From Caprella mutica (Eukaryota > Arthropoda > Malacostraca > Amphipoda > Caprellidae): DNA of 64,000 nucleotides. Each line of letters begins with the position of its first letter. Within the stretch, counting starts at the first letter, position 1. Of the stretch, positions 35,801 through 48,400 are shown one piece after another. The notes beneath the pieces were generated by a model. The model made no database searches and had not been told where the DNA came from. It saw only the letters and a program-made list of their open reading frames with translations. The DNA lies in the NCBI GenBank assembly GCA_947561585.1, contig CANNZV010002535.1:1-64000 (forward strand), given 5' to 3'. Made by a program: the position numbers and the translations under genes.

Positions 35801-38800
35801 ACCTTTCTTTATTGCTTCTCCTTAATTTGTTCTCTGTCTGGCTGAAAGATCTGATTGCTCACCTTAGTTAAGCAGGAGTTGGGCTTTCGGCATGTTTCCA
35901 ATTAACCCCTTATATCTCTTTGCAACAAATAGTGGTGTGGCTATTGAAGTCTGGCTCCGCTCCACTGCTTGGTCCATAAAAGCTATAGACTGGAGAACAC
36001 CTGGCGGGGTATTGCTGTGAATCTCTTGTTGAACTGTTGAAATAACTGTGCAGAATCTCTTTGCATAATGGTATTGAACTTGTTTACGTCTGTCTTTATA
36101 TCCTTTGTCATGTTATAATTTTATCGAAATATATTCCAGAATCGTCTGTCAATACCACAAGCCCTAAACCTGTCTACACATAGGCTAAGGCCAAACTCTA
36201 CATATCAAGGAATACAAAACTTCTTTGATGAATGAATATAAAATATATTGTGTAAATATTGTAAAAAAAAACATTTCTATTTTCGAAGACCCAAATCTAA
36301 TCACACAACTGCAGCAAGTCTTAAATCTTTTTACATCAACTGCAACAAATCTCTCCACATCAATAGTTCCCAATTCTCTTCACACCAACTTTTTCACTAG
36401 CGACATTCACTCGTCAGTTTGGTGTAAGTTTGTCCGAGTGGACAGGCAGTGTGCGATGTATAAGTTATAGAGTGGACAGCACACAGGACATGGTTTGTAT
36501 TTAGCAGGAGACACTCCAAGAACTTTGGCATGGACACAACATTACGGATGTCACTTCAGAGGGGCTGTAGTGGATGGAAACTTTTTAGATGATGAAGTTG
36601 TTAGATTATTGACTTATAACTGTATTATTAATGGAAAGTTGCGAAATTGATTAATGCTATTTTCATTACCAAAATACTGAGCGTACCTTGTTATTAGCTT
36701 AATTAATTGATCAGAATGCTAATTACATTGTTAATTGACATTTTCTTAAAACTGTTACTAGCGGAAAAGACTGGTACATTCATAATAATAATTAGCTTAG
36801 GTTCTTCATAATCGACGGCTGCTTACTAACGAGTTTATCCTTCCTTGATTTGCATGTCTTTGTAATAAGCAAATTGTCTTGAATTAATGAATGCTAAGAA
36901 TTCTTTCATTAGTAGCCTCTCTTCTTATTCCTGCCTAGAGTCCTGGTTTCTAAATTAAGTAAGCGGTGCCAAAATTAGCTCTCCGATTATGATTCCCGAC
37001 TTTTTTATTCATTCTGACAGAGGGGTGGCTTCTGTTCGAATAATTTTCTTTAAAATTGGAATAATTATAGGATTCAGATGATAAAGAGAAACAATTCATT
37101 TCTTTGACAGTTTTAATATCTATAGAATGATTATTATAAATTTTATATTGTAATATAATAGTTTCTTTTCATTGCAATTGTATTTTTTAATTGAATTTAG
37201 AGAGTTTCAATATATTCTTTTAGAAAAAAAATGAAAGTAGAAATTGTCTTTGATAGAATTAGAATTTTTTTAATTTTATCTTTGAAACAGTAATCTTAAA
37301 CTAGTTTGAACATGGAACTAACCAAATTGTCTCAATTTACATAAGTATGTCACACAATAAATAGAAACTATGTTCGATTATTAAAAATAAATCATAAAGT
37401 CTTTATATTTTTTGTACATGAGCAGACATCATTATCATTACTCACAATCTAATATTTATTAACAAATGACCAAATAGTTTGTTTTAATATCTTTTTTGAT
37501 GGCTAACACAGACATCTCATAGGATAAAGTTAAACTTAAAATTAAATACCGCGGATATCTATTCAATAGGTCACTATTGAAAGATCGCATTCTAATATGA
37601 ATTTATTAACTTCTGATTATTTATCTTTACCCTATATAGATGTTTCCTCGTTCTTTTTTTCTTCAAATCTCATTTGCTTTATCTTCGGATAAATAAATTC
37701 AACAGAAAGATAAGTAATGTTGCATTTGTTAATGTCCAAATATTAGAAACTAGGTAATAAAAGAATATTTTTGAACAGTATATCCCAGACTAAAAATTAA
37801 ACACATCATATAACCTAACCTCCCATCCATGATTAATATCATTCGCTAAAGGTTTATTATCTTGCTAATCAGCTGACTGGGCTATGATTAGAATATCAGT
37901 GATGTTGATGATGGTAGGCTAAAACTATCAGATTGATTAATTTTTAGAATTCAATGATCTCTCCTCCACTCCATCGATCTTGTCAATAGGAGACTATATG
38001 TTGGGGAATTATTATCTCTGATCGTATAGGCATTCGATCGGAGATTGTAATCTATGGTAGAAAGATCATTTATTTACGACATTCGACGAAAACCAAAAAA
38101 GTGATTTATCTAAAATTAAGATAAAAACCTTTTGGTATACTGTCTTTCGTCGGACATTTGTTACGACAATGTATGAAATTATATTTTACGATAAAATACG
38201 CTCAATATTTATCGTAATCTACGTACAATAATAGGTGACCTGACGATATCAGATTTCCGTCTGGGTAATTTATTCGAATATTGGTACTAATGAAGAAATA
38301 TGTAGAATTACTTGTTCAGTAGTAAAAGTAAAAAATTCTTTGTTAGATAATGGAATGCATTATCTAAGGCATTGAATTTGCAGTTGAGCAAATATATCAG
38401 TGTCAATACATATATATGCTGGCACACTGTCTATGTAATATTCGTGACTTTTCTGAACATTGATTGTTATTTAATCTGAGCCCCGCACGTGTAACAAGAT
38501 TATACTTCTTTGTAAGTACCCTAACTACCTTGAACCTCTACATGTTATCAGTACCTAAATGACAAATAAATGCTCTAATTCTGCCAAACCCTATACCTTA
38601 GTTCTAACCACTCTGTTATTCCTATGCAGGAATACGTCTAGCTAGAACTCTATGCTGTCGTACAGACTCAATAGCGTTACACTACATTGTAAGAGGATAA
38701 AATGAGGACTTCACTTCTTATCCTTTGCAAATAATCTTGTAATATTGTCTTCGTGTATGATTATGATAAGAATGAGGTAATGTTGAATCTAGGACTCGCA

Positions 38801-39805
38801 ATGGAGCCTAATGACTTCTGATTCTCTGTGGACACACGCTAAGTGTCTCGTAATTCCTTAAAAGATTATGGACACGAACGCTTTAATCGAAATAATTTGT
38901 TGCACTCCTTTTATAGTTATATAATAGATAATCCTTTAGTCAATGTGTTCCGTTATAACCAAAGTACTTATCATAAACTGACTCAATTACTGAATCATAT
39001 AATAGTAACGATCAGCATGTTCTATATTATTTGAACATAATAATGCATATATTGAATATAGTGTAGATTTAGTATATATAGAATTTGACCCAAAAACATT
39101 GTACATTTTCTTTATCTTTATTATATATAACCTCTTTGTACTTAAATTCTATAAAATAATCGTTAATAAGCTGAAGTAGTATTTTTTGTTTATGATCAAA
39201 TAATAGTTGACTCTTCAAAATAAGGAAAGTTTAATGAATGATAACAGTATGATTTATTTTGAGATTAGATGGAAAAATAATGTTGAAAGAGTATTTAATA
39301 TTATTTACATATATCCATTAGGAGAATCCATTCATCGATATAAATTTCAAACTCGAAACGTTCAGGATGTTCCCATTTACATAGGATAATTATCCGTTTG
39401 ACTGGAGTTCAATAGACTTTTTATGTTGTTTATCTAAGACTTTGTGGAGTCTTTAAGAAGTCTAGGCAGTCTTTATGAAGTCTAGGCAGCTCTTCATCAG
39501 AAGTACTCTGTTTGTTCTTAATTCTCACATAGTTTGCAGATTGAAAACATCAAAGTGCTCATATTTCGGCCTACAAATGTTTGCTTTCGATTCTATCGGA
39601 ATGGTAGGAATTCGAAGTTAGGTAAATATGGCATTTTTAATGGTGTATGGGGATTCAAAATGATCCTATTAATCTTTTCAGCTATGTATATGTGTAATAT
39701 TTATTTACGGATTTGGTTGCTCAAATTATAAATACTGCACATATTATTAGCAGTGACGTTTTTCTCTTATAGCTACTTGAAATGACATAAAAAATTATGT
39801 TCTTA
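35801..39805. other. Gene-poor stretch
   Basis: No supported gene. A small inverted repeat (TTCGACGAAA / TTTCGTCGGA, about 38082-38158) and short GTCTA-GGCAG duplications at 39440-39500 are the only structures noted. Confidence 0.3.
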
Positions 39806-40298
39806 AACCCTAGTGAGTTTGACTGTCAGAATCAACGGGTAGGTTTGACAATGTGTTAATTACACATGTCTTATTTATAAACCTACGGTACTGTATTTTG
39901 TACAAGTTGTTAGTTTGTATACTAAACTAATGTGTACCAAATTTCAAGTAAAAATATTGAATATATGTATAAGGAGAAATAAATACATAGGTATGTATGA
40001 CATGGGCAACTGAAAGAGCAGATCTGTGATTAGGTGGAGTGAGACACAATCACAGCTTGCACATGTATCTGTACTTGATGAAAACGAGAACAAATTCGTG
40101 CGTATTGGCTAACTAAACTGTATTTCTACGTTGCCACACGTCACCAAAGTACAATTAATTCCATAATTTACGTGATTTACGCTGATTTACGTAGGTACGT
40201 AAATATTTTTAAACTTTTAAACACAAAAATATAGGCTACTTGGTATTTATGTAGGAACAGATTTAAGAAAGACCAGTTAATTTAAAGCAATGACATGC
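39806..40298 (+). repeat. Dispersed repeat D, copy 2 (partner at 11034)
   Basis: Same-orientation partner of 11034-11491, with the identical core starting CTAAACTAATGTGTACCAAA near 39923. This copy has small insertions, for example in the TTACGCTGATTTACGTAGGT area. A MITE end starts eight bases after it. Confidence 0.75.
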
Positions 40299-40305
40299 TT
40301 CTATT

Positions 40306-40390
40306 TAGGGTAAGTTACGAATTATCGGTCAGTAGGTAGGTACTACATGTTCGGTGATATAAGAAAAAACGATATAATTATTATTATTAT
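40306..40390. mobile_element. Truncated MITE, GGGTAAGTT family
   Basis: TA then GGGTAAGTTACGAATTATCG, GTCAG, a GTAGGTAG insertion, TACTACATGTTCGGTGATAT and AAGAAAAAACGATATAA match the left half of the family. No right terminus was found downstream. Confidence 0.65.
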
Positions 40391-41180
40391 AATAATGATA
40401 TTTCAACGGAAATGGTACCCAATGATAAATTGATTTCAAACTAACGTAATGATGGTTCTATTTAGACGTAGATAACTTATTTGTATTCTACATCGATACA
40501 GGAAACTCTAATAATTACAAAAAAACACTGTGCGACCTCTTGTTTTCTTTGTTTCATGCCATTTGTATTTCTATCATACCCTTTTCCGATCATGGGCACA
40601 TTTACGAACCTACTGGGTGTAATAATCCCAAATTTGGTGTACCTGCCTGTCATTAGCCCCTCTTTGACATCAATTAATTATTATTCTATTATGACTAAGA
40701 AAAAAGTATTCTTGACATTTTTTCCAAAAAAGTCTTCTAACATCTTAAAGTAGTAACTAGACTTACATGTTGGATTGAATTGAGAGTTTGCTACAATTTT
40801 GTTTTATGTTCATAACTTTTTTTTAATGTAATGGAGCCGCTTCAAAAAATTACACAATGTATATGTGGGGTATTTACATAAGTAGTATAATTTACAGGTA
40901 GATAGGTATGCTGACTTTATCAAATTAATTCGATATCTACATTCATCTAAAATATATATCGGAAAAAAGACCAAAAAACTGATAATGGTTATATAAATTG
41001 ACTACGAACAATAGTTGAGCCCTTTCTATTTTTATATGACTTTTATTACAATTCTATACATTTCTAAGAAATAAAAAGGCATATTGATCAACCGATGAGC
41101 TTTAAATCGGAGTTTATGTGTCTCTTAAAGTCCAATTTTCGAGCACATCTTTCAGAAAATAGAAATATTCTTTCCATCAT
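40391..41180. other. No gene seen
   Basis: A 90-codon frame (40481-40753) is hydrophobic and unrecognised; probably chance. Confidence 0.3.
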
Positions 41181-41570
41181 GGAGACAAGCCCATGAAATG
41201 GTCGCCGCGAGGTGTAATATTGTTTTGGATATATCTCTGTTTCTACAAGCTCGATTTAAATAAAAATGACATTTTGTCCCAGAAATCGATACTGAAGAAG
41301 TGATTAAGTATCATATGAACTCGATTTATCGTATGGATCATAGTTTTTTGTTCCCCCGGGCAGTACTGATGAGATGGCTCACGGAGACAAGCCGATGAAA
41401 TAGTCGCCGCGAGGTGTAATTTTGTTTTGTATATATCTTTGTTCTTATAAGCTCAATTTCAATATAAATAACATTTTTTCCCTGAAGTTAATACTGAAGA
41501 ATAAGAAAATGACCATATGGACTCTATTTTTTATATAGATCACATTTTTTGTTCCCATGGGCAACTTTTA
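41181..41570. repeat. Tandem duplication with ~212-bp period, two copies
   Basis: GGAGACAAGCC-ATGAAAT, GTCGCCGCGAGGTGTAAT and TTTTTTGTTCCC mark both copies, starting at 41181 and 41393. They are diverged throughout, so the duplication is old. Its GC-rich core GTCGCCGCGAGGTG is unchanged in both. Confidence 0.8.
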
Positions 41571-42039
41571 ATATTAATTTATTCGTTCGTGACAAACTAT
41601 ATTTCAAGTAATATTCATAAGGTATTCTATTGCTGTGAGCTTGAAAATGACATTTATATCATCAAATAGTGTTTAAATAGTTATTTAATTTATATTTCAA
41701 GAAGTCTGGAAAAACCTCTGAAAGTAGGGAAAACCTCTGTATTTGGCATGGTTGTTTACAAATTGGCTGGCGGAACCGCGGAAATTGACAGACTCTGTAA
41801 GTGCAACAACAGGGCTGTGCAGCTATGCTTAGTGTTATTTGGCATTTGTTTGGTAGTTCCATAATTTATAAGTAGCCCACAATGTTGTACATAATTCTTT
41901 AATAGTCTTTACTTATCAATTTATTTATAGTCTATAGATTATAGTGACCTTATAGCTATAGGTACGGTACTAATAACTATAGGAAGTGGAAGTTAAACCT
42001 TGTTTCAGAGTTGCTAGCCTACGGTCTTCTCTTACCTAT
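41571..42039. other. No gene seen
   Basis: Unrecognised sequence upstream of the MITE nest. It could hold upstream exons or the promoter of the recombinase gene, but I see no specific signal. Confidence 0.25.
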
Positions 42040-43256
42040 CTAAAAATCCACCATTGGGCACTGATCAGTGATCACCAACTTTGGTAGAACCTTAGAATAG
42101 AGTATTGCTCTAAATAGTAAATTCCACTGTAAAATCAGTGGAAGCCCAGACTGCAAAAGATGCATGAAGTTGTGAAGTTTATCCGTCGAGTCGGCGACTA
42201 TTGATGCCTTAAAATCCAGACTGCAGGAACTGGGAATTTGGGAAACTGTTCTCCAAGAAATCCTCTAGGTAATTTGGCTTTTGTTCTCAGTAAAATACAT
42301 GTAAATATAGGAGGAAATTAAGGATTGTTCGCACAGAAAATGTTATAAATTAGTTTCCTGGCATATATATGGAATCCTGAATTATTTATTATCTGGTGAT
42401 AATTTCCTAATTAATTCCTATGTTTACATTCATTTATTGGAGAATATTTTGAAATTTTTGGTCATTTCGGAGATAAATTGGAAATTTTTTTGGAAACAAT
42501 TGGAAAATCTTTTGGAAACAAATTGCCATAAATATTAAATATCTGGAGACTGATTGTGCATGCTTTGCAGACTGGCCATATGGCACATTTTTTACATTTT
42601 CTGACTTCTGTTAAAACAATCCTTAATAAGTTAATTTCCTCCTATATTTAATTGTATTTTACCGAGCCAAATTAAAGGATTTCTTGAAGAACACTCAGAA
42701 CACCCATGACGGCCAAGTAAAATAGTATGTCTCATAAACTCACCATTTGTCTCTCCAGCTCTCTCCAAAATTCAATAAGTTCTCTCCAAAATGATCAAAT
42801 TATCATTAATTCTCTCCAAAATAACATTGTAGCATAGGAGGAAAATAGATAAAACTTGCCATTTGCAATTGAAGGACTTAAAATAACTGTCACAAACTCG
42901 CCATTAAAATGGCGAGTTTGGACATGCTTTATTACTTGGCATGACGGTGTGCCGGTGCCCTATGTTAGTAACATATTAGACATACCCCAGACTGGAAAAC
43001 ATAAATTCTAACAGAGTTACTCCTAACTTCATGCATTCCCATTAGTGAGGTTTATAAATCACAACAAGCCCAATTGTGAAGCATAAATGACTTATTTTAC
43101 ATCAGTTTTCTCTGCGGAGTTGAAATTTATAAAATAATTTACTGATTTCTGCATTTTTTAGGGTTAAAATGAGTAATTTTTGTTCATTCTAAATTCCTAA
43201 CAGAGTTACTAGTCAATCTGAAGTGAGTTATTATTCCACTCTGGGACATACCTATC
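42040..43256. mobile_element. Left part of a MITE nest: fragments of CCAGACTG-end families
   Basis: Contains a direct copy of the short CCAGACTGCAGGAACTGG element from 42216 (to about 42346, then diverged), an inverted copy at about 42570-42710 (TTTACATTTTCTG...CAATCCTTAA...TTTCCTCCTAT), a third-family fragment at about 42146-42210 (AGACTGCAAAAGATGCATGA, also at ~44728), and scraps ending CAGACTGG (about 42990). Boundaries are blurred by nesting and divergence. ACTCGCCATTTTAATGGCGAG near 42896-42919 is a small local hairpin. Confidence 0.6.
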
Positions 43257-43409
43257 TAAATTTTGACCTTTTGAAATTTAAGCCAATTAATTGGCTTTAA
43301 CTGACAAGTGACACTGACATACTCTGTAACATAATGTTACAGAGTATGTCAGTGTCACTTGTCAGTTAAAGCCAATTAATTGGCTTCAATTTCATAAGGT
43401 CAAAATTTA
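43257..43409. repeat. 153-bp near-perfect palindrome
   Basis: Two arms of 76 bp meet at a single base (43333, between TGTAACAT and ATGTTACA). Only about two mismatches occur over the arm. The right arm is cut off at 43409 by an inserted element. Its continuation GATAGGTATGTC reappears at 43806, matching GACATACCTATC left of the palindrome, so the original arms were longer. Confidence 0.9.
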
Positions 43410-43797
43410 CCAGACTGCAGCCAGTCTGTATTTCGTGGTAAATTCCACCGACATGTCAGTGGAATTTTTCTTCATTGAAAATAACATTCTGGCAAAGTTG
43501 GTGGATTTTTAGCTATTTATTCCTATGTTACCATTAATTTTCGGTGGAAAAATGGCTAAAATGTTGGTGGGATCAGCCAAATAACTGGAAATTTATGGTG
43601 GATTTTATCAGCTTTTTCAAAAAGTCAGTGGAATTTTGTGCACCAAATACAGACTGGGACTGCAGGAACTGGTAAAGTGTTCTCCAAGAATTCCTCTATT
43701 TTGGCTTCTGTAACAGTAAAATACATGTAAGCATAGGAGGAAATTAAGGATTGTTCGCACAGAAAATGTTAAAAATGTCCCATATTCTGCAGACTGG
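43410..43797. mobile_element. Short CCAGACTGCAG MITE, 8-bp TSD, interrupted by a second MITE
   Basis: The ends are CCAGACTGCAG and CTGCAGACTGG. AAAATTTA flanks both sides (43402-43409 and 43798-43805). With the insertion at 43421-43657 and its duplication removed, the element is about 143 bp. Its interior (TTCTCCAAGAATTCCTC, AGGAGGAAATTAAGGATTGT) matches copies near 42216 and, inverted, 42570. The 8-bp duplication fits an hAT-type (or P-type) non-autonomous element. Confidence 0.85.
43421..43657. mobile_element. CCAGTCTG MITE copy A, 8-bp TSD
   Basis: Begins CCAGTCTGTATTTCGTGG and ends CACCAAATACAGACTGG. Flanked by GACTGCAG on both sides (43413-43420 and 43658-43665). Just inside the left end is the palindrome TTCCACCGACATGTCAGTGG. 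It sits within the shorter element at 43410-43797. Confidence 0.9.
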
Positions 43798-43821
43798 AAA
43801 ATTTAGATAGGTATGTCTAAT

Positions 43822-44057
43822 CCAGTCTGTATTTCGTGGTAAATTCCACCGACATGTCGGTGGAATTTTTTCACCTTTGAATATAATATTCTGGCTAAGT
43901 CGGTGGATTTTTAGCTATTTATTCCTATGTTACCATTAATTTTCGTTGGATAAATTGGGAAAATGTTGGTGGATCAGCAAAAATACTGGAAATTTTGGTG
44001 GATTTTTTCAGCTTTTTGAGAAAGTCAGTGGGATTTTGTGCACCTAATACAGACTGG
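43822..44057. mobile_element. CCAGTCTG MITE copy B, 8-bp TSD
   Basis: Same family, length and orientation as copy A. TGTCTAAT flanks it exactly (43814-43821 and 44058-44065). It landed in the displaced right-arm remnant of the palindrome. Confidence 0.9.
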
Positions 44058-44103
44058 TGTCTAATTAGTTATAATTTTTGTATTAATTCCTATGTTAATA
44101 CAA

Positions 44104-44345
44104 GTTTGTATTTGGTGCACACTGTACTGAACTCCTCTGACTTTTTCAAAAATCTGAGAAATAGCTGCCAACATTTTTCATTAATTTGTCTAGTCCTCCA
44201 ACATTTTTCCAGTTTCTCCTCCAAAAATTAATGGTAATATAGGAATTAATAGCTAAATATCTTCAGACATTGCAGGAATTTTTTTATTAGAGAAATTGAA
44301 TATCTCCTGAGATATCTTTGGAATTTACCACCAAATACAATCTGG
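44104..44345 (-). mobile_element. CCAGTCTG MITE, inverted diverged copy
   Basis: Reading the minus strand, it starts CCAGATTGTATTTGGTGGTA and ends GTGCACCAAATACAAACTT. The interior is considerably diverged from copies A, B and D, so this is an older insertion. Confidence 0.7.
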
Positions 44346-44414
44346 TGTTAATAATGTTCCCATGTTAATTTTGGCTTGAAATCTTCAAAAAATGAGCCAT
44401 GGCTTGGCTCAGGA

Positions 44415-44657
44415 CCAGACTGTATTTCATGAATTCATGGTAAATTCCACCGACTTGTCTGTGAGATTTTTCTCCATTGAAAATGATATTCTGACTGAGT
44501 CTGTGGATTTATAGCTAGTTATTCCTATGTTAGATGTTACCATTATTTTTTGATAGAAAAATGGATAAAATGTTGGTAGATCAGCCAAATTACTGGAAAT
44601 TTATGGTGGATTTTTTTCAAAAAGTCAGCGGAATTTTGTGCACTAAATACAGACTGG
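44415..44657. mobile_element. CCAGTCTG MITE copy D, 8-bp TSD
   Basis: Begins CCAGACTGTATTTCATGAAT and ends CACTAAATACAGACTGG. GCTCAGGA flanks both sides (44407-44414 and 44658-44665), confirming the 8-bp target duplication of the family. Confidence 0.88.
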
Positions 44658-44719
44658 GCTCAGGATGTTTGTGTAATTTTTGCTTAAAAATTGGCTTACA
44701 ATTCCCCAGCCTTTTAAAC

Positions 44720-45195
44720 ATGCCAGCCAGTCTGCAAAAGATGCATGAAGTTGTCAAGTTTACCTGGCGACTAATTATCCAATATTGACATGTAAACATT
44801 ATATAAAAGTGATAAAACATAAGAATTACGTAATTAGGAATTTGTCTCAAACTCAAAGATCTTGTTGCAGAATCCTGCAGACTGCTGACTGGCATTGTAG
44901 CTAAACAGTAAACTAGTTAGGTAGTCCAGTCTGTATTTCGGTATTTGGTGCACAAAATCCTCCTGACTTTATTCGACAGTAGATTCGCCAAAAAGTTCCA
45001 GTTTACAGAATATGAGAGATATTTGGGATATTTCTCCTAAAAGTATTGAATTAATACCTTTATTTATGTTAATTTTGCTATGAATACTTGAATTAATTTC
45101 TATATTTACATTAATTTTGCTGAAAACAGAATTAGAGATATGATGATATCTATGATACCCAGTTTGTATTTCATGGTAAATGGTAAATTCCACAA
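44720..45195. mobile_element. Right part of the MITE nest, fragments
   Basis: Includes GCCAGTCTGCAAAAGATGCA (same third family as at ~42146), a broken inverted CCAGTCTGTATTTCGGTATT copy from about 44926, and a final CCAGTTTGTATTTCATGGTA end near 45160. No complete element or duplication can be defined. Confidence 0.55.
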
Positions 45196-45419
45196 TCTTG
45201 GGTAAATTTTTACAAATATTTTCTCAATAGTGTTTATAAATACTGCTCTGTGAATATTTCATTGAAATATAATTAATTTAGTTATTTGTTTTATATTATT
45301 ATTTGCTCAACCTGATTGCCTTTTATTTAGGTTCGTGGATAGGAACCTAATTGTTTAAGTACTAAAAATTTGCTGCTTCATTATTTTGATGTTTATTCTT
45401 TCAGATAAATGAAAACATA

Positions 45420-48400
45420 ATGTATAAAGTAAAATTTAAGGAAGACGGAATTTTATATAATGCATCACTTCAACGAATTAAGGTCCCAGAAAACTTGTCT
45501 TTGAAGATAGGTTCCTGTATAGAATGTCGATACAAAGATGGAAAGTGGTATGAAGCTGAAATCATCAATTTACCAGGTAAGTTCTATTTCCATTTACTGT
45601 CAATTGACTCAAATAGAGACAAACAGTTTTTTTTGTGATATTGGCATATAGCTAGGTATAACAATGATAATCTATCATAATTCTGCCATTTCTATCATTT
45701 TATGAGCCACCAGTGGCTCTATCCTGAAACTGTCTGTGGTGAAAGGAAGAGAAAGGGGATGGTGTCCTTTGGGCCCTGAACTGTTGTAATTTGGATTATC
45801 TTTTTTTTACCATGTTTATCATTTTTTAAGCGCTACTTGCAGTTTTAGAGGATAGATAGCACTAGGGTTATGCTCTTCAACTACGAGGTTAAGTGTTAGG
45901 TAGGCTCATAGGCTTCATTTACTTTCACCTCTTCTTTTTCCACTTCCATCTGTGAGTGAAATTCAGTTATATTTAAAATAGTTCAACTTAAATTTGAAAT
46001 ATTTCAACTTTTCAAGTTTAATTTAAAAAAGTTATAGTTGATTATAAAATAAGTGAAGATTAATTAAAATTCTATGGACTTTCAATATCACACATAGGAA
46101 GCTCTGCACTAATATCATCATATTAGTAATGGAAGGGAATGTGATAGTGAGAGTAGTGAAGTGAGAATTTAGTGAGATGAGAGTAGAGGAATGAGAGAAG
46201 TGACTGTAATGAGAAGAGATGAGAGAAATGGGATGAGAACAATGAGAATTTAGTGGTATGAGAGAAATGAAATGAGAGTAGTGAGCTGTGAGAGGATAGA
46301 ATTGGTTGAGTCAAGTGAGTAAAATGAGAGCTTAGCGAAATAGAAGACTTAGTGAAATTAGAGAAGTGAACAATGTTACAACTGTAGTTGTTAAGTGTGA
46401 TATATACGGTAATAAGTGAAGAGTAGTGAGAGTACTTAGTGAATACTCTCTTGAGCACTCACTTGTCTCATTTCACTCACTTGTCTCATTTCACTCACTT
46501 CTCTCATCTTAATTCTTTCATCTCACTAAATTCTCACTACTCTCATCTTGCTTCTCTCATTTCTCTCACTTATCACTACTCTCATTCCCTCCCATTACTG
46601 ATATAATGATATTAGGACAGAGCTTCCTATGTGTGATATCGAGGGCCCATAGAATTTGATTTTTAAATTAAATCTCCATTTATTTTATATTCAACTTTAA
46701 CTTTTTAAAATCAAACTTGAAATATTTCAAATCAAACTCGAAATATATATTTCAAATTTAAGTTTAACTATTTAAAATATAACTTGACTTATTTTAATTT
46801 AAACTTAAATTGTTTTAAATTAAAGTTAAAAAGGTGTAGTTTAACTAGTCAGTAACTCTTCAATTAAAGAACATATTAATCAATTTTGTGCTTTTATTCG
46901 AGAGTGTTAGGTAAAAAATATTAAATTTCCGGAGCCTGGAGCTACTTGTAATGATAGAGCTTCAGCTCCGCTCCGCTGTTTTCACATTCAGCTAAGCTCC
47001 AGCTCCTGCTCCGGTGTGCCAAAATTGGCTAGCTCTGGCTCAAAGCTCCGGAGCCAGCTCCCCAGCCATGCTGATACCTTAAATTAATTTCTAGTGGTAG
47101 CTAGTGAATATGAAAAAGTAGCTACAGTCTATATCCTTTGTTTAATTCTATTCTTTATATTGCACATGTCTCGTATAAAGTATCGATGAACTAATTGACT
47201 GAGCTTCATATGTGATGAGAAGTTTTATGCTTTTTTAATTTGATTTCATTTAAATTTCAGTTATCAAACGAAGGAAGATTGAGCTTTCAAAGACCGTATT
47301 GAGGAAAAAGATTTGTGAGGAAAGTGCCAATGTCCAGAAGACTTCTGAGGAAAGTGCCAATGTCCAGAAGACTTCTGAGGAAAGTGCCAATGTCCAGAAG
47401 ACTTCTGAGGAAAGTGCCTATGTCCAGAAGACTTCTGAGGAAAGTGCCAATGTCCAGAAGACTTCTGAGGAAAGTGCCAATGTCCAGAAGACTTCTGAGG
47501 AAAGTGCCAATGTCCAGAAGACTTCTGAGGAAAGTGCCAATGTCCAGAAGACTTCTGAGGAAAGTTCCAATGTCCAGAAGACTTCTGAGGAAAGTGCCAA
47601 TGTCCAGAAGACTTGTGAGGAGAGTGCAGATGTCCAGAAGACTTGTGAGAAGAGTGCAGATGTCCAGAAGACTTGTGAGGAGAGTGCAGATGTCCAGAAG
47701 ACTTGTGAGGAGAGTGCAGATGTCCAGAAGACTTGTGAGGAGAGTGCAGATGTCCAGAAGATTTGTAAGGAGAGTGCAGTTATCCCAATGACTTGTGAGG
47801 AGAGTGCAGTTATCCCAATGACTTGTGAGGAGAGTGCAGATGTCCAGAAGATTTGTGAGGAGAGTGCAGATGTCCAGAAGATTTGTGAGGAGAGTGCAGA
47901 TGTCCAGAAGACTTGTGAGGAGAGTGCAGTTATCCCAATGACTTGTGAGGAGAGTGCAGTTATCCCAATGACTTGTGAGGAGAGTGCAGTTATCCCAATG
48001 ACTTGTGAGGAGAGTGCAGATGTCCAGAAGATTTGTGAGGAGAGTGCAGATGTCCAGAAGATTTGTGAGGAGAGTGCAGATGTCCAGAAGACTTGTGAGG
48101 AGAGTGCAGTTATCCCAATGACTTGTGAGGAGAGTGCAGTTATCCCAATGACTTGTGAGGAGAGTGCAGATGTCCAGAAGACTTGTGAGGAGAGTGCAGA
48201 TGTCCAGAAGACTTGTGAGGAGAGTGCAGATGTCCAGAAGACTTGTGAGGAGAGTGCAGATTTCCAGAAGATTTGTGAGGAGAGTGCAGATGTCCAGAAG
48301 ATTTGTGAGGAGAGTGCAGTTATCCCAATGACTTGTGAGGAGAGTGCAGATTTCCAGAAGATTTGTGAGGAGAGTGCAGATGTCCAGAAGACTTGTGAGG

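Noticed and set aside
40481..40753. 90-codon hydrophobic frame
   Set aside because: No domain, no splice context; hydrophobicity is typical of T-rich chance frames.
47315..47791. 158-codon second + frame (VRRVQMSRRL repeats)
   Set aside because: Another frame of the same 30-bp repeat, with no continuation through splice sites.
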